Assembly (NCBI RefSeq): GCF_018294505.1
Contig: NC_057809.1
Span: 415,680,959-415,744,958 of the forward strand
Origin: Triticum aestivum
Lineage: Eukaryota > Streptophyta > Magnoliopsida > Poales > Poaceae
DNA: 64,000 bases
Direction of reading: 5' to 3'
The first letter of the stretch is position 1, and every line of letters starts with the position of its first letter. Below the pieces are notes generated by a model. The model was not told the origin of the DNA. It worked only from the letters and a program-made list of their open reading frames with translations, and made no database searches. A program made the position numbers and the translations under genes. Below are positions 22,258-35,052 of this stretch, one piece after another.

Positions 22258-23260
22258 TTTTGCCGGCGCTTTTAGATGTGAAAAATGTCTTCGATTGCCT
22301 CTACCATGGCGTCATGTCCTTTGATGACTATTTCATCTTGAAGAATGATGTCGTTCGAAGGATTGGATTCTCTGGTTATTACAAGTGCACGGTCGCATTG
22401 CGGATTCTTACATATGGCACCATCGCAGATTCATGGACAAATACCTACGAATGTCTGAGAGAACATGTAGAGACGCCATGGTCAAATTTGCCACTATCGT
22501 GATCTCATTGTTTGGACCTTGGTACTTGAGAGAACCAACTATCACAATCACCGAGAGGCTCTTGGCAATGTCCGAAGCAAGAGGGGGGTCAGGTTTGCTC
22601 AGATATCTTGACTGTATGCATTGGAGATGGAAGGACTGTCCAAAAGCTCTAGAAGGGCAATACTAGGGCCATGTTAAGAAGCCATTTTTCATTCTTGAAG
22701 CAACTACGTAATAGGATCCCTGAATTTGGCACACTTTCTTTGGCATGCCCGACTCTCACAATGAGATCAATGTGTTGCAGCGGTCTCCATTGTTTGCTAG
22801 GCTGATTGAAGGGAAAGATCCTCCATGCAACTATACTGTTAATGGACATGAATACAACATGGGCTACTATCTTGTTGACGGTATCTATCCTCCTTGGGCT
22901 ACCTTTTTGAAGACCATCTATGAGCCAGTTGGTTAGAAAGGGTCTTACTTTGCCCATAGACAATAAGCATATAGAAAGGATGTGGAGAGGGCATTTGGAG
23001 TGCTCCAGGCCCATTTTGAAGTTTTTTGTGGACCTACTAAACAATGGAATTTGTGTGATCATGCACAACATGATCGTGGAGGATGAGGGTGAAGATGTTG
23101 CCGCAACTCCTGAATTTGAGAGCATGGGTGATCCTCTCAAACTTCCAGATCAGAATCTGGCCACATTTGATGAGTTTATTCAAATGACCAAAACATTTGG
23201 CATTGAGAAACTCATGAGCAACTCAAGAAAGATTTGATTGAGCACTTGTGGGTGATTAAA
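22258..23260 (+). pseudogene. PIF/Harbinger transposase relic (DDE_Tnp_4)
   Basis: Recognisable blocks occur in order, in different frames: FDDYFILKNDVVRRIGFSGY, LREPTITITERLLAMSEARG, LRYLDCMHWRWKDCPKALEG (first catalytic Asp region), MPDSHNEINVLQRSPLFARL (second), VNGHEYNMGYYLVDGIYP, KDVERAFGVLQA (the Glu is within this block) and VIMHNMIVEDEGE. These match plant PIF/HARBI1-type nucleases. Several frameshifts and stops (for example after EGQY and EPVG) and a gap around 22670-22740 show it is dead. The right terminal repeat is found 15.7 kb away at 38983-39040, beyond the family D insertion. Confidence 0.85.
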
Positions 23261-24596
23261 GGGGACAACTAGAACATATTTTCTTGTTGATTTCAAGTTT
23301 CAACTATGTTAATTTGAAAACTTTGTTGGTATGTAATATTTAAGTTAGAACAAAGATTTGATATGCGGTTGTTTTGAGCTTGTGTACTTAAAAAATAGAG
23401 GTAGAAGATTTTCAGCTAGCTTTGGATGGTCGGCTCTCGCATCATTGTCCACAGACAGGTCTGTCGAATTCAGGGCTCTGCAGACCCTTGAGAGGTTCGA
23501 ACACTGGGGTGCGTATGAAGAACTCCTTCTCCGCGACCTGCCGGCCCAACGATTCCACAGCCTAGCTCGACGAACCCAAGGAACAGGAGACACAACTATT
23601 TATCTTGGTTCGGGTCACCTTGCGGTGTAATACCCTACTCCATCTTTGAGGTGGATTGCCTCGAGGGGCTGAGGATGCACTGGTACAGTGGATGAACAAC
23701 CTCAGGAGGTGAGGTGTTCTTGTGCTCGATGACCTGGTGAGGTGGTCAGGGTGGAGTGGATCTGATCCTTCTCTCCCTCTCGATGCCTGCTACGGTGGTG
23801 GCTAAGTCCTATTTATAGTGGCCTTGGTCCTCTTCCCAAATGTACGTTGGAAGGGATCCTGCATCAGCCAATTTTGAAGGGAGAAATCTAGTACAAGTTA
23901 TCCTAACAAAAGTAGACTTCGCCTGCAAAAGGCTCTGGTGGTGACACTGTCGTGGGGTCCATGATGACCTCCGTCCTATCGTCCTGGTGGTCTTGGTATT
24001 GTTGCACTAATATGGAAACCTTTGCTTGATTCCTCGGGACTCCGCGCCTGCGCTTGCCCCCTTGGCACCAAAGGGGAAACACATACACTGTGCCCGCTGG
24101 CGCCCGCCTGGCCTTGGTCGTCATGGCTCACGTCATGTGAACCTCGCGAGGTGCACCTTGCCTTGATATCTCCGCTCCTCAGGAGCCACCCTAGTGAGGC
24201 CACCACCTAGGGAGGTCTTGGTGTCATCTGCCTCGCGAGGCTTGGCCCCTCGCGAGGGTCTTGTGTTGTTGCTGTTGAAACTAGGCCGTACGAGGCCGCT
24301 GATGGAGCCACGCCATAGTGTCACACCCTCGATGCGACTATATCTCCCACGTGTCGAGGCACGACTTAGAGGCATAATCGCATTGAAGGCATATGTCGCA
24401 AGTTAGGCAATCTTCACAACATCCCATGTAATATAGATAATAAAAGGGGAGATAACATAGTTGGCTTACACTCGCCACGTCAATCAAGTACATAAATAAC
24501 ATTACATCATCCAAACACTCATGGCCCGTCTACAGCGCCAAAATAAAAGATAACCCAACATGCGACACGGTCCCGATCAACCCCAACTGGTCACCA

Positions 24597-24700
24597 CTAC
24601 TGATCATCAGGAAAGGAAACATAGTAACATTGAGAGTCTTCGTCGAACTCCCACTTGAGCTCAAGCGCGTCACCTGGAGTGGAATCATTAGGCCCTTCAT
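24597..24700 (-). CDS. Candidate LTR micro-gene, terminal exon (A2)
   Basis: Minus-strand 104-nt exon after acceptor ACACCAG. It reads DEGPNDSTPGDALELKW, then EFDEDSQCYYVSFPDDQ and a stop. Its length and frame are identical to A1, with no indel. Confidence 0.4.
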
Positions 24701-25933
24701 CTGGTGTAATAGTAATCTGTGAGCCACAGGGACTCAGCAATCTCGCACCCTCGCGATCAAGACTATTTAAGCTTATAGGTAAGGCAAGGTAAAATATGTG
24801 GAGCTGCAGCAAGCGACTAGCAAATATGGTGGCTATCCTGTTCGCAAAAGAGAGCAAGAAGAGGAGGCAAAGCGCGAGTGAGAAACTAGAGAGCAACCTG
24901 CGCAAACATTACTCCAACACCATGTCCACTTCCCGGGCTCCGCTGAGAAGAGGCCATCACGGTAACACACTCAGTTGATTCATTTTAATTAAGTTAAGGT
25001 TCAAGTTATCTACAACCGGACATTAACAAATTTCCATCTGCCCATAACCGCGGGCACGGCTTTCGAAAGTTCAAATCCCTGCAGGGGAGTCCCAACTTAG
25101 CCCATGACAAGCTCTCACGGTCAACGAAGGAATAGACCTCCTCCCAAGACGTTCCGATCAGACTCGGTATCTCGGTTCTTCAAGACACTTCGACAGGTTA
25201 AAACAAGACCAGCAACACCGCCCGAATGTGCCGACAAATCCCGATAGGAGCTGCACATATCTCTTTCTCGGGGCACACTCAGATGAGCGCTCCATACAAC
25301 TAAAACCAAATCTCGAGTTTCCCCGAGGGGGCGCTGCACAGGACTCTAGTTTGGACCAACACTCAGAGGAGCAGTGGCCTGTGGGGGTTTAAATAAGATG
25401 ACCCTCGGGCTCCGTAAACCCAAGGGAAAAAGAGGCTAGGTGGCAAATGGTAAAACCAAGGTTGGGCATTGCTGGAAAAGTTTTAATCAAGGCAAACTAT
25501 CAAGGGGTTCCCATTATAACCCAACCGCGTAAGGAACGCAAAATCCAGGAACATAACACCGATATGACGGAAACTAGGGCGGCAAGAGTGGAACAAAACA
25601 CTAGGCGAGAGGCCGAGCCTTCCACCCTTTACCAAGTATATAGATGCATTAAGATAACATGGCAATATAATGATATCCCAACAAGTAAATAAATGTTCCA
25701 ACAAGGAACGGCCTCCAATCTTCACCTGCAACTAACAACGCTATAAGAGGGGCTGAGCAAAGCGGTAACATAGCCAATCAACGGTTTGCTAGGGCATGGT
25801 GGGTTAGAGGTTTGACATGGCAATTTGGGAGGCTTGAAATCAAGTGGTAGGCATCGTAGCATTGGCATAGCAAAAGAGCGAGCAATCTAGCATAGCAAAG
25901 ATAGTAGTGATTTCGAGGGTATGATCATCTTGC

Positions 25934-26011
25934 TTGCGCAGTTGTCAGAGTTGACTGGATCCTCGAAAGCAAACTCAACGGGCTCCTCGTTAGCAAACTC
26001 GTCTCCTGGCT
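25934..26011 (-). CDS. Candidate LTR micro-gene, middle exon (A2)
   Basis: Minus-strand 78-nt exon after GGGTAG, beginning EPGDEFANEEPVEFAFEDP. The donor context is GCAA|GCAAG rather than GCAG|GCAAG, so the exon's last base changed while the GC-type donor remained. The intron to 24700 is 1233 nt, as in A1. Confidence 0.4.
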
Positions 26012-27980
26012 CTACCCAAACAAGACAAACAAGCAACAAGGACACAATCAACCACGTGCAAGGATCAACAAGATGATGCAAAGATGATATGCTATGCGGG
26101 ATGCGATGCGGGATGCATATGCAAGATTTGACAAGGGATGCATGAACCTGGCCTCAACTTGGAAAACCAAGTGTTCCACTGGAAAGATGAGATGAAATCG
26201 CTTGAAAATGATATAAAGAACGCCGGAATCGGAGTTTCGGTTTGGAAATGCCAAGCGATTCAAATATGACCACGGTCTGCGATTTACAGCAAGTAGCCAA
26301 CTAAATGCAACAAGATGAACATGCTACAGCACCCAAACATGGCATACAAATACATGGCAGGGATGCATTCAAGATGCTTAACAAAAGTCTAGCACTGAGC
26401 TATGGCCAATTCATCCATTAACAGGTTCAAACAAGCATGGCAAAAAAGCATATGGCAACCAGATTTCAGACTTGGTGAAATTAACACTTGTCTGGAATTT
26501 CAGATCAGGTAGCACACTTCGGAGCAACAAAACTACATGCTACAGGACCTGAACATGACAAAGTAAAGCATGGAATGGAGCTACTCAAAGAGCTTAACAA
26601 AAGTCCCTTAGTGACCTTGAGCCAAAATGGATCAGAAAATACAATTGCAAGCATGTGAACATAGCAAAAACATAATCAGTTTTCAGACAGTGAAAACTGG
26701 AGCATGCTGAAACATATCTCAAGTAGGCATGTTTACGAGCTCGATGCACTCACTACGGAGCAAGTCATGATAAACTAAGCATACACCCATCAAGAATACA
26801 CAAAATGCAAGCTATACATGGCAAGAACAATAGCATAGCATGCACGGATCAACTACAACATCATCAGCAAAATCGCTAACAAGTAGACAATCTGCCCAGA
26901 TTCACAAAGTAGCAAAAGTAGAGCTCAATTGACTCAAGCTAGGGTGCTCCATAATTGCAAACAAAGACATGGATGGGTAGAGCACTACAAGATTAACAAA
27001 ACATCATTACTGATCATCCTCAAAAGAGGCACGGATCACTAGGAAACAACATGAACATATGGCATCATGAGATAAACAGATCAAGGACTTAGTGGAAATG
27101 CTAAGTCCCTGAAATTAGAATTACCAAGTGCCTCACTTGGCAAGCTTGTGCTAGTCACCACACACATCACAAAAATACATGGGTTGCACCTTTGGAAAGA
27201 TGAAAAAACCCTTAACAAAACATATGTAGAACTCATGGGCATAGCATGCACACAATAATCATGGCAAAAATGACAAATGTCTAAAAGGAGCAGCAGATCT
27301 GACAATTATCTCAAGTAGCCCTCTTCTAATAGCATTTCGGGCATCAAGATGAACTCAAATGAAAATGATGCAATGGAATGAAATGATGTACTCTATGAGA
27401 TGAACATTTTGATATGATATATGCCAAAAACGGAGCTACGGATGCGGAGATATAGCACGATGAACAGGAGCACATGGATTAGGGTTTTGGGCAAAAGTCA
27501 ACCAGAACGAGATCTAGATCTGAGATCCGGACAGTGCGGATAACGAGGTTCGTCGGGGCACTGTTCACCGGCGGCGGGGACGACGCCAGAGGAGGTCGCC
27601 GGAGTGGCCAGACGTCGAGGAGGCGGCGGACGACGGTGGCGGCGCTCGGCGGCCGGGCGGCGAGGCACGCGGGCGGGGCGGCGCGCCGAAGCGGTGGTGC
27701 GGTGGTGGCGGTGCCTCACCGGAGCGGTGAGGCCGGCGATGGCAGGCGGCGGCGCCGGGCACCGGGCGTGGGGAAGAGGCGGCGGGGCGAGCCGGGTGCG
27801 GCGGCGGCGAGGCGCGGGCCGAGCGGGCCGGTGAAGTGGGGCGGCGCGGCAAGCAAATGGCGGAGCGCCACGTGGCAGCGGCGGCGGATCCGGACGTGTC
27901 CGGCCGGACAGAGAAATGTCCGCCGGCGCGAGAGGTGGGTGGATCTAGGGTTTCGTCCGTGAATTGAAATGGGGGGTTCT

Positions 27981-27988
27981 TTATATAG
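27981..27988 (-). promoter_or_regulatory. TATA box of LTR A2
   Basis: Minus-strand CCTATATAA, about 530 bp inside the LTR, followed by a GC-rich leader at ~27500-27930, as in A1. Confidence 0.6.
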
Positions 27989-28571
27989 GCATAGAGGGAG
28001 CTAGGAGAGTCCAAATGAGGTGCGGTTTTCTGCCACACGATCGTGATCGAATGATCTAGATGATGGAGAAGGCTTAGGTGGGTTTTGGGCCAAATTGGAG
28101 GGGTGTTGGGCTGCAACACACACGAGGCCTTTTCGGTCCCTCGGTTAACCGTTGGAGTATCAAACGAAGTCCAAATGGTACGAAACTTGACAGGCGGTCT
28201 ACCGGTAGTAAACCAAGGCCGCTTGGCAAGTCTTGGTCCAATCCGGAAATGTTTAATTCCCACACACGAAAGAAAGGTAGAAATGACCACCGGAGGATAA
28301 CGAAGCGCCGGAATGCAGAACGGACAACGGGGAAATGCTCGAATGCATGAGATGAACACGTATGCAAATGCAATGCACATGATGACATGATATGAGATGC
28401 ATGGCAACGACAACAACACACGGAGACAAAAACCCGAACCCAAGAAAATAAAATAACTTAAAGCCAGAAACGGCAAGAGTTGGAGTACAAATTGGGAAAG
28501 TTACATCCGGGGTGTTACACATAGGCCGCAGGCAGGCAAGTTAGGGTACCCCCGTTCCCAGGACGCCGACA

Positions 28572-30705
28572 ATAGCCCTCGGGCCCAAGGCGCACTCGAG
28601 CTTGGCTTCGAGGTGAAGCCAAGGGGCTAGTGCAGAGCATCGCGGGCCCAACCGCCTGCAGGCTTGGTCGACGTGTGGCGATTGATGGGACGTGGGCGCC
28701 TCCGCTTCCCCATGCTGCCTCGGCAACTACCCGGCTTGACGAGACTCCGCTACATGCAGAGGAAAATCATCATTACGTCCGATCGTGGTGACCGGCGGTT
28801 GGCCTCCTCCTGGCTATAAATGAAGAAGGGGCAGAGCCCCCTTGCTCATCTCTGTCTTCCTGTAGTCCGCTCTTTCTTCTTCCTCTTGGTCCCTCCATCC
28901 TGCTATCTTGCCGAAATATCCATGGCGCCGATTAGGAGGTTTTCGGCAGCAGAAAAGGGAAAGATCCCCCTCGTGGGGCCCGAGCTACTTCTGCCGAAGA
29001 AGAGGTTCCGGTGCCCTCGCGACGCCGGGGTGAGGCGGGAGGTGACGTGACCCTGGTACGAGCGGCCACCCCTGGCTTCCCACTTCCTCTGTACGCTCGG
29101 GCGCCAGGCTTGGGAGAAGGTGGCAGCGTCCCACGCCATGCGAGCTGCAGGGACCAGGCAGGGGCTGCGTGACCGTCTGTCTTGCGGACCCACGCCGAAG
29201 CCTCCTCGCGTGAGTTCGTGCTGTGGGAGGCGATGCCTCTGCTCACATGGATCCGGTTCCCGCAGTTCTTCATTGAAGAGATCTGCTGAGGGGGCCGCTC
29301 GAGCTGTGGCTGCAGCATGCTGGGTGCTGCAGTTTAGCTATGGGTGCGGAGGTTGAGGTCGTCTCCCCCGACAAGATCTTCATGACTCGTGGATGGGGCG
29401 AGGTCGCCCGCGCCTACCGCGCAGAGGGGGGCCTCGCCATCCATTTCGAGTATGACGGCGCCTACACACTGTTTTTCAAGGTCTTCGGTGAGGAAGGCCG
29501 CCGCCTGGAGTGCTGCCCCAGAGGAGGCCGTCAGCAGAGAGAGGCGACGGGCGCAGTGCTTGCCGTGGGTCATGTCGATGACTCCTCCAGCAGCAGCGAT
29601 GACTCCTCGGACTCTAGCGACTCTCCTAAGCCTAGCGAGTCTCCGGAGTCGAGCAACGATAGCTACGCGCCCCTGAGCTCCCACCGTGCCCGGAGCGCTG
29701 CGGCGACCTCTGCCTGGCACCGATGGTGATCTAGATGGGGTAGGCGTCGGCCTCACATGGTCCACTCTGATGGCGTCGGCGGCAGTGCCCGTAGCCGGGG
29801 CTTCTAGGGGCTGTTCTTCTTTTGTTCCATGCGAGGAATCGAAACGAACCCCGAGGGGGTATGTAAAGAACCTGCAATGCTTTTATTCCATCTCTTATTA
29901 CTCTTAGCATGAGATCGTGGTTGCGTGTTTCCCTCAGGCATTACTCCCCTTTTCGTTCTTGCGGTAGCTTTAGCGCTCTACACCGTAGGTCCCAGTCCCC
30001 AGGCAGGCTCCAGCCGTCGCTAGTATGCCAGGTCGCGATGCCGTGGTCAAGGTCAGGAGGTGAGCGGCCCGAGGTCCGCTAAGAGTTCCCAAGGAGCGAT
30101 GCTCAGGAGGTCCCCTTTGGCATGCAAGCAGCTCCCTGGAGGCCGAAAAGGAAAGCAGCACTGCCGAAGTGAGTTTATGACAGCGGAGGGCTTTAGGTAG
30201 AGAGATTCACTTTATTACGCATGGGTGACTTATCTTTTGGCAACCCTGTGGTGATTCCTTGCGCAACGCCCGACTCGTGCTTCAGCGGTGATGCTACTAG
30301 GTAGGGCCAAGCCGGTCTCCCCTTTCCTCGCTCATCTAAATGCTCTGCGTCCTCGGGTCCTGACCCTCGAGCGAGGCTTAGCCGCCGCTGGTATGCCAGG
30401 TCACAATGTCGTGATCAAGGCCAGGGGGTGAGGGCTGGAGACTCAGTAAGGGCTCCTAAGGCGCGATGCTCAAGAGTCCCCCCTTTAACGCGCAAGCAAA
30501 TCACGTAAAAAGGGGCGGCCGGCGAGGCCGCCTGTAGTTGAGCTCTGGAGATTCCTACGGGTTAGTTCGAGGGGAGAGCATAACTCATAATCGCGTTTGC
30601 TGTCCTGCCACTGCTCTTTCCACAAGAAGATGAAGGCACTGAGGATCTGGTGAGGTGACATGCGCGGAGCGGGCCGCGAGCCAGAGCTTGATCGCACAGG
30701 TTTAT
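28572..30705 (+). mobile_element. Family D interior, segment next to the 3' LTR
   Basis: Non-pol part of the minus-strand element. It holds an ORF on the opposite (plus) strand at 28922-29729 with its own TATA (GGCTATAAAT at ~28813), then non-coding DNA with an imperfect direct repeat (29995-30140 and 30375-30510; shared phrases TATGCCAGGTC, GTGGTCAAGG/GTGATCAAGG, CGATGCTCA). The LTR A3 insertion at 30706 interrupts it. Confidence 0.7.
28922..29729 (+). pseudogene. Antisense ORF with B3-like domain in family D
   Basis: The ORF runs opposite to the retroelement genes. It opens with a basic N-terminus (MAPIRRFSAAEKGK, LLLPKKRFRCPRD). After a TGA at 29048 it continues with WYERPPLASHFL and a QAWEKVAASHAMR stretch. 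After a frameshift near 29210 come FVLWEAMPLLTWIRFPQFF, then LELWLQHAG and VEVVSPDKIFMTRGWGEV with EGGLAIHFEYDGAYTLFFKV, and finally a Ser/Asp-rich tail. The LxF...W..F...G..L.F.Y.G...L.F.V pattern resembles the plant B3 DNA-binding fold. Tat-lineage elements such as Grande carry an antisense gene in this position. At least two stops and two frameshifts make this copy a pseudogene. Confidence 0.6.
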
Positions 30706-33700
30706 TGTAACGCCCTCGATGCGGCTATATCTCCCACGTGTCGAAGCACGACTTAGAGGCATAACCGCATTGAAAGCAATGTCGCAAGTGAGGTAATCTT
30801 CACACAACCCATGTATTACATAAGGGAAAGAGATACATAGTTGGCTTACAATCGCCACTTCACACAAATACATGAATAAAGCATTACATCATCCAGATAC
30901 AATCAAGGTCCGACTACGGAACCAAAATAAAAGAAGAACCCCAAATGCGACACGGTCCCCGATCGACCCCAACTGGGCTCCACTACTGATCAACTAGAAC
31001 GAAAACAACACAAAGGACAAGATCTTCAAAGAACTCCTCCTTGAGCTTGGTTGCGTCATCTGCATGGACTCATCGGCACCTGCAAGCTGGTTTTGGAAGT
31101 ATCTGTGAGCCACGTGGACTCAGCAATCTCGCACCCTCGCGATCAAGACTATTTAAGCTTATGGGTAAGGTAAAGGTATGAGGTGGAGCTGCAACAGGCG
31201 ACTAGCATATATGGTGGCTAACATACGCAAAAGAGAGCGAGAAGAGAAGGCAAAGCACGGTCGAGAATCTGTGATCAACAAGTGATCCTAGAACAACCTA
31301 CGTCAAGCATAACTCCAACACCGTGTTCACTTCCCGGACTCCGCCGGAAAGAGACCATCACGGTTACACACGCGGTTGACTCATTTTAATTAAGTTAAGG
31401 TTCAAGTTATCTACAACCGGACATTAACAAATTCCCATCTGCCCATAACCGCGGGCACGGCTTTCGAAAGTTCAAATCCCTGCAGGGGAGTCCCAACTTA
31501 GCCCATCACAAGCTCTCACGGTCAACGAAGGAATAGACCTCCTCCTGAGACATTCTGATCAGGCTCGGTATCCCGGTTCTACAAGACATTTTGACAGGGT
31601 AAAACTAAACCAGCAATACCGCCCGAATGTGCCGACAAATCCCGATAGGAGCTGCACATATCTCTTTCTCAGGGCACACCGGATCGTCCAAACTTCCGGT
31701 AGGCCAGCCTAGAGTTGCCCCTGGTGGCCACCGGCGGCTGACAAGTTGGACCAACACTCAGAGGAGCACTGGCCCGGGGGGGTAAAATAATGATGACCCT
31801 CAGGAGCGCGACTCCCAAGGGAAAAGAAAAGGCTAGGTGGCAAATGGTAAAACCAATGTTGGGCATTGCTGGAGGAGCTTTACTTAAGGCGAACTGTCAA
31901 GGGGTTCCCATTATTACCCAACCGCGTAAGGAACGCAAAATTCGGGAACATAACACCGATATGACGGAAACTAGGGCGGCAAGAGTGGAACAAAACACCA
32001 GGCATAAGGCCGAGCCTTCCACCCTTTACCAAGTATATAGATGCATTAAGTTAATAATATATATAGTGATATCCCAACAAGTAAACATGTTCCAACAAGG
32101 AACAACATCTCCATGTTCCAACAAGGAACAAACTTCAATCTTCACCTGCAACTAACAACGCTATAAGAGGGGCTGAGCAAAGCGGTAACATAGCCAAACA
32201 ACGGTTTGCTAGGACAAGGTGGGTTAAAGGCTTGGTTCAACAATATGGGAGGCATGACAAGCAAGTGGTAGGTATCGCAGCATAGGCATAGCAAAAGAGC
32301 GAGCATCTAGCAAGCAAATATAGAAGTGATTTCGAGGGTATGATCATCTTGCCTGAGATCCCGCAAGGAAGAAGAACGAGTCCATGAAGAAGACAAACGG
32401 ACATAGTCGAACGAATCCTCACAACACGACGTTATCGGAACCAACCCGAAGAAGCAACATCGGAAAAGAGCAAACAACCTAGTAAACAACCACCACATAA
32501 ACATGGCAAGATGCACAACCAAGTATGATGCATGTTCGGTTTAATTATGCATGGCATGGCAAAGTGCACAAACAATCCTACATATTAAGTGGAGCTCAAT
32601 ATGCAACGGGTTGCATATTGACGAAACACCACATCAATTATTTAGTTCTCTCTCGTTTATGTACCCAACAATATTAAATGTTGATTAACATGGCAAGAGG
32701 GTGAAGCAAATGAAAACAACCTATCTAGTCAAGGTTAAATGAGGCCGGAAGCAACGAACAACAATTCTGGAAACTCCTCATGAGCATATTATAGATTTGG
32801 TACTGTTCTGCCCTAAACACAATTTTATAATTGTTTAACATGCAAATAAAGGTCACCATGTTAAACTAGGCATTTTTCTACCCCATTTACATATAAAGAT
32901 TATTAAATTTGGAGCTACTGTTAAATAGTTATGAATTAAATCATTTTAACATGGCATAGGAGTAAATTTAGCCAAACATCATTTTAAATATTTTAAACAT
33001 GGATGAAAATGACATATTATGAAACTAGATGCAATTCTAAGCATTTTTCATATTAAGTTTATTTTAATATGATGCATCGTTTGTGAGTTACAATATGCAT
33101 GATCATGAGGGGTTTTCTGCAAAACTGGCAGCCTCAGGATAATTCAGAAAAACGTCCTGACAGGAAAAAAACACATAGGCCGAAACTGGCAGGCCCGAAG
33201 GAATAGGGAAATGGGAGGGCTCCTCACCCAGGGGCTCGGCCCAGTAGGAAGCAGAGGACGCCGGATGGGGCAGAAGTTGGGTCGGCCTGTCTGAGGCCCA
33301 TGCAGCACTGGATCCGGGCCTTGAGTGCGGGGTCAACGCGCTCGGTCTCCTCGAGCACCCGCTCGAGCAGGAAGCAGGGGCGGCGGCTGCTGCGTCAAAC
33401 GCCGGCGAGGGGCGGCGCAGAGAGGATCGGCGAGGAGCAGGATCCGGCCTGAATGGATGCGGGGCGGCGCGGGCTTCCCAGATCTGCCAGCAGGGAGGCC
33501 GGATCGGGCGACTGGCGGCATATTCCGGCGACGGCGGCGCAGATACGGGCCATGGAGGCTCTGCAGGAAGAGGCAGAGAGAGATGACACAGGGAGGAAAA
33601 AACGAGGAGGGAGGAAGGAGAGGGGCGGCCTGGGACGCGACCTGGTGCTCGTCGGCACGAGCAAATCTGGCGAGGCCCGCGGGGTGACGGGGCAGAGCGG

Positions 33701-34589
33701 CGGAGGAGCTCGAATCGGGATCTCCCTCTCCCGATCTGGAGCTCGGGCAGCAGGGGCGGTGCGGGCCTCAGAGCCCAGATCGGGGCCCGGGCGGGCCTGA
33801 CGCGGGCCTGGCGGCGCGGGGCGATGTGGGGCGCGAGGAGGCGATGCGGCGGCTTCCCGTTGGCTGCGGGCGTCCTGCGTGGTGGCGGCTGGCCACCAGG
33901 ATGGCACCAAGTGGCAGGGACGAGGTGGCCGGCGGTGGAAATAGAGGAGAGGAGGTGGGAGGCGGCTGGCTGATGATTGGGTGCGGAATTCGAGGAGGAG
34001 GAAGGAGAAGGCCCAAAATGGCATGGAGGGGGTCTATATAAGGTAAGGGGGGCTAGGGTTAGGGGGTTTGAGGCCGTTTCGGAGCCGTTCGATCTCGATC
34101 GGACGACCCGGAGCAGAGGGGGTTAGATAGGTGGGCTAGTGGGCTGTGCTAGAGAGAGATGGACTGAGAAGAGAGGAGAGCGAGGCCCGGCAACGGTTTT
34201 TGGAGACCGAAAACGTCCGACGTTAGATCGACTATATTGCCGCTATAGTTTAACGGTTGAGCTATCAAACGAGCTCCGAATGCGATGAAACTTGGCAGGC
34301 GACCTACTAACAACATAACAACACCACGTGCCAAGTTTCATCCCATTCCGAGAACATTTTCCGGCCACTTATAAAATACTATTTCAGACATGCCGCGGGC
34401 ACGTGCAAGTGTGGTTGGACTCAGAACGGACAACGGAAGGAACGGGGAGACCCGGACGGATGCAAGTTTTGAAAACATGATGATGCAATGCACATGATGA
34501 CATGATAAGATGCAACACGCAAGCAAAAGACAAGGCAACAACAGCGAATAACTGGAGGACACCTGGCTCAACGGTCTCGGGGCGTTACA
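30706..34589 (-). mobile_element. Solo LTR, LARD family A copy 3 (A3)
   Basis: The plus strand starts TGTAACGCCCTCGATG and ends GGGGCGTTACA. Flanks are TTTAT at 30701-30705 and 34590-34594, a perfect duplication. It is 3884 bp and inserted in the family D interior. It belongs to the A4-like subfamily by its intron and exon sequences. TATA at 34034-34042 (minus). Confidence 0.92.
30983..31086 (-). pseudogene. LTR micro-gene terminal exon, decayed (A3)
   Basis: The segment is still 104 nt, but it has a one-base insertion near the start and a one-base loss further on. Between them the frame reads into a TGA. Downstream of the second change the original frame (TKLKEEFFED, then LVDQ and stop) is restored. 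It is a relic of the exon at 44831-44934. Confidence 0.45.
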
Positions 34590-34594
34590 TTTAT

Positions 34595-35052
34595 CAGCGT
34601 TGCAGGGACAGACCTAAGCACAAGCGCCATGCCAGCATGTGAAACCCCCATTGCAGGATGGGCGAGAGGCCGGTCAGCAACGCGGGGAGCCTCGAAGGGC
34701 GTCAAGTAGGTAGGTGATAACATAAATCATCTTATGGGAGAAGATAAAGCTAGTGCAGATAGATGCAAGGACGATACATGCCGTAGGGGCGAACCCTACG
34801 CGGCCTGGGGATGATGCAGCTCGAGGGGCGCCCCCAACAAGGTAAACTAAAGATGCAAAAAGGATAGGCGCCACAGGGACATGCCCATGCGACTTAGGGA
34901 TAATGCAGCCCGAGGGGCGCCCCCAACTGAATAAACTGGAAAATGTCACCTGGTGCCGTTGCTGAAGAGATGCTGGAGTAGCTGAAGATGCGCCCTGAAG
35001 AGGTTGCTCCTCACGAGCCACCTTGGTCTTGAACATCGGGAGGCTCTGGAGG
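34595..35052 (-). mobile_element. Family D interior, non-coding
   Basis: Holds two copies of a phrase containing GGGGCGCCCC with CTCGAG/CTCGGG and GCTGCAT (about 34805-34840 and 34895-34930). No coding domain is seen, and the expected RNase H and integrase are absent between here and the RT fragment. Confidence 0.5.

Larger units (their letters stand above)
24319..28519 (-). mobile_element. Solo LTR, LARD family A copy 2 (A2)
   Basis: On the plus strand it starts TGTCACACCCTCGATG and ends GGGGTGTTACA. Flanks are CATAG at 24314-24318 and 28520-28524, a perfect duplication. It is 4201 bp and inserted in the 3' LTR of family D, whose sequence resumes exactly. It is close to A1 in sequence and has the same micro-exons. 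Confidence 0.93.
23462..28571 (-). repeat. 3' LTR of family D (holds nested LTR A2)
   Basis: Starts TGTCGAATTCAGG and ends CGCCGACA. Without the nested solo LTR and its duplication it is 904 bp, against 903 bp for the partner at 38075-38977. Target duplication AGGTC lies at 23457-23461 and 38978-38982. The opposite LTR is next to a primer site on the minus strand, so this is the 3' LTR. Confidence 0.92.

Noticed and set aside
27534..28476. 303-codon and 142-codon frames in LTR A2
   Set aside because: They span promoter and GC-rich leader of a solo LTR. The apparent repeat of LTR A1 'protein' reflects DNA copies, not coding constraint.
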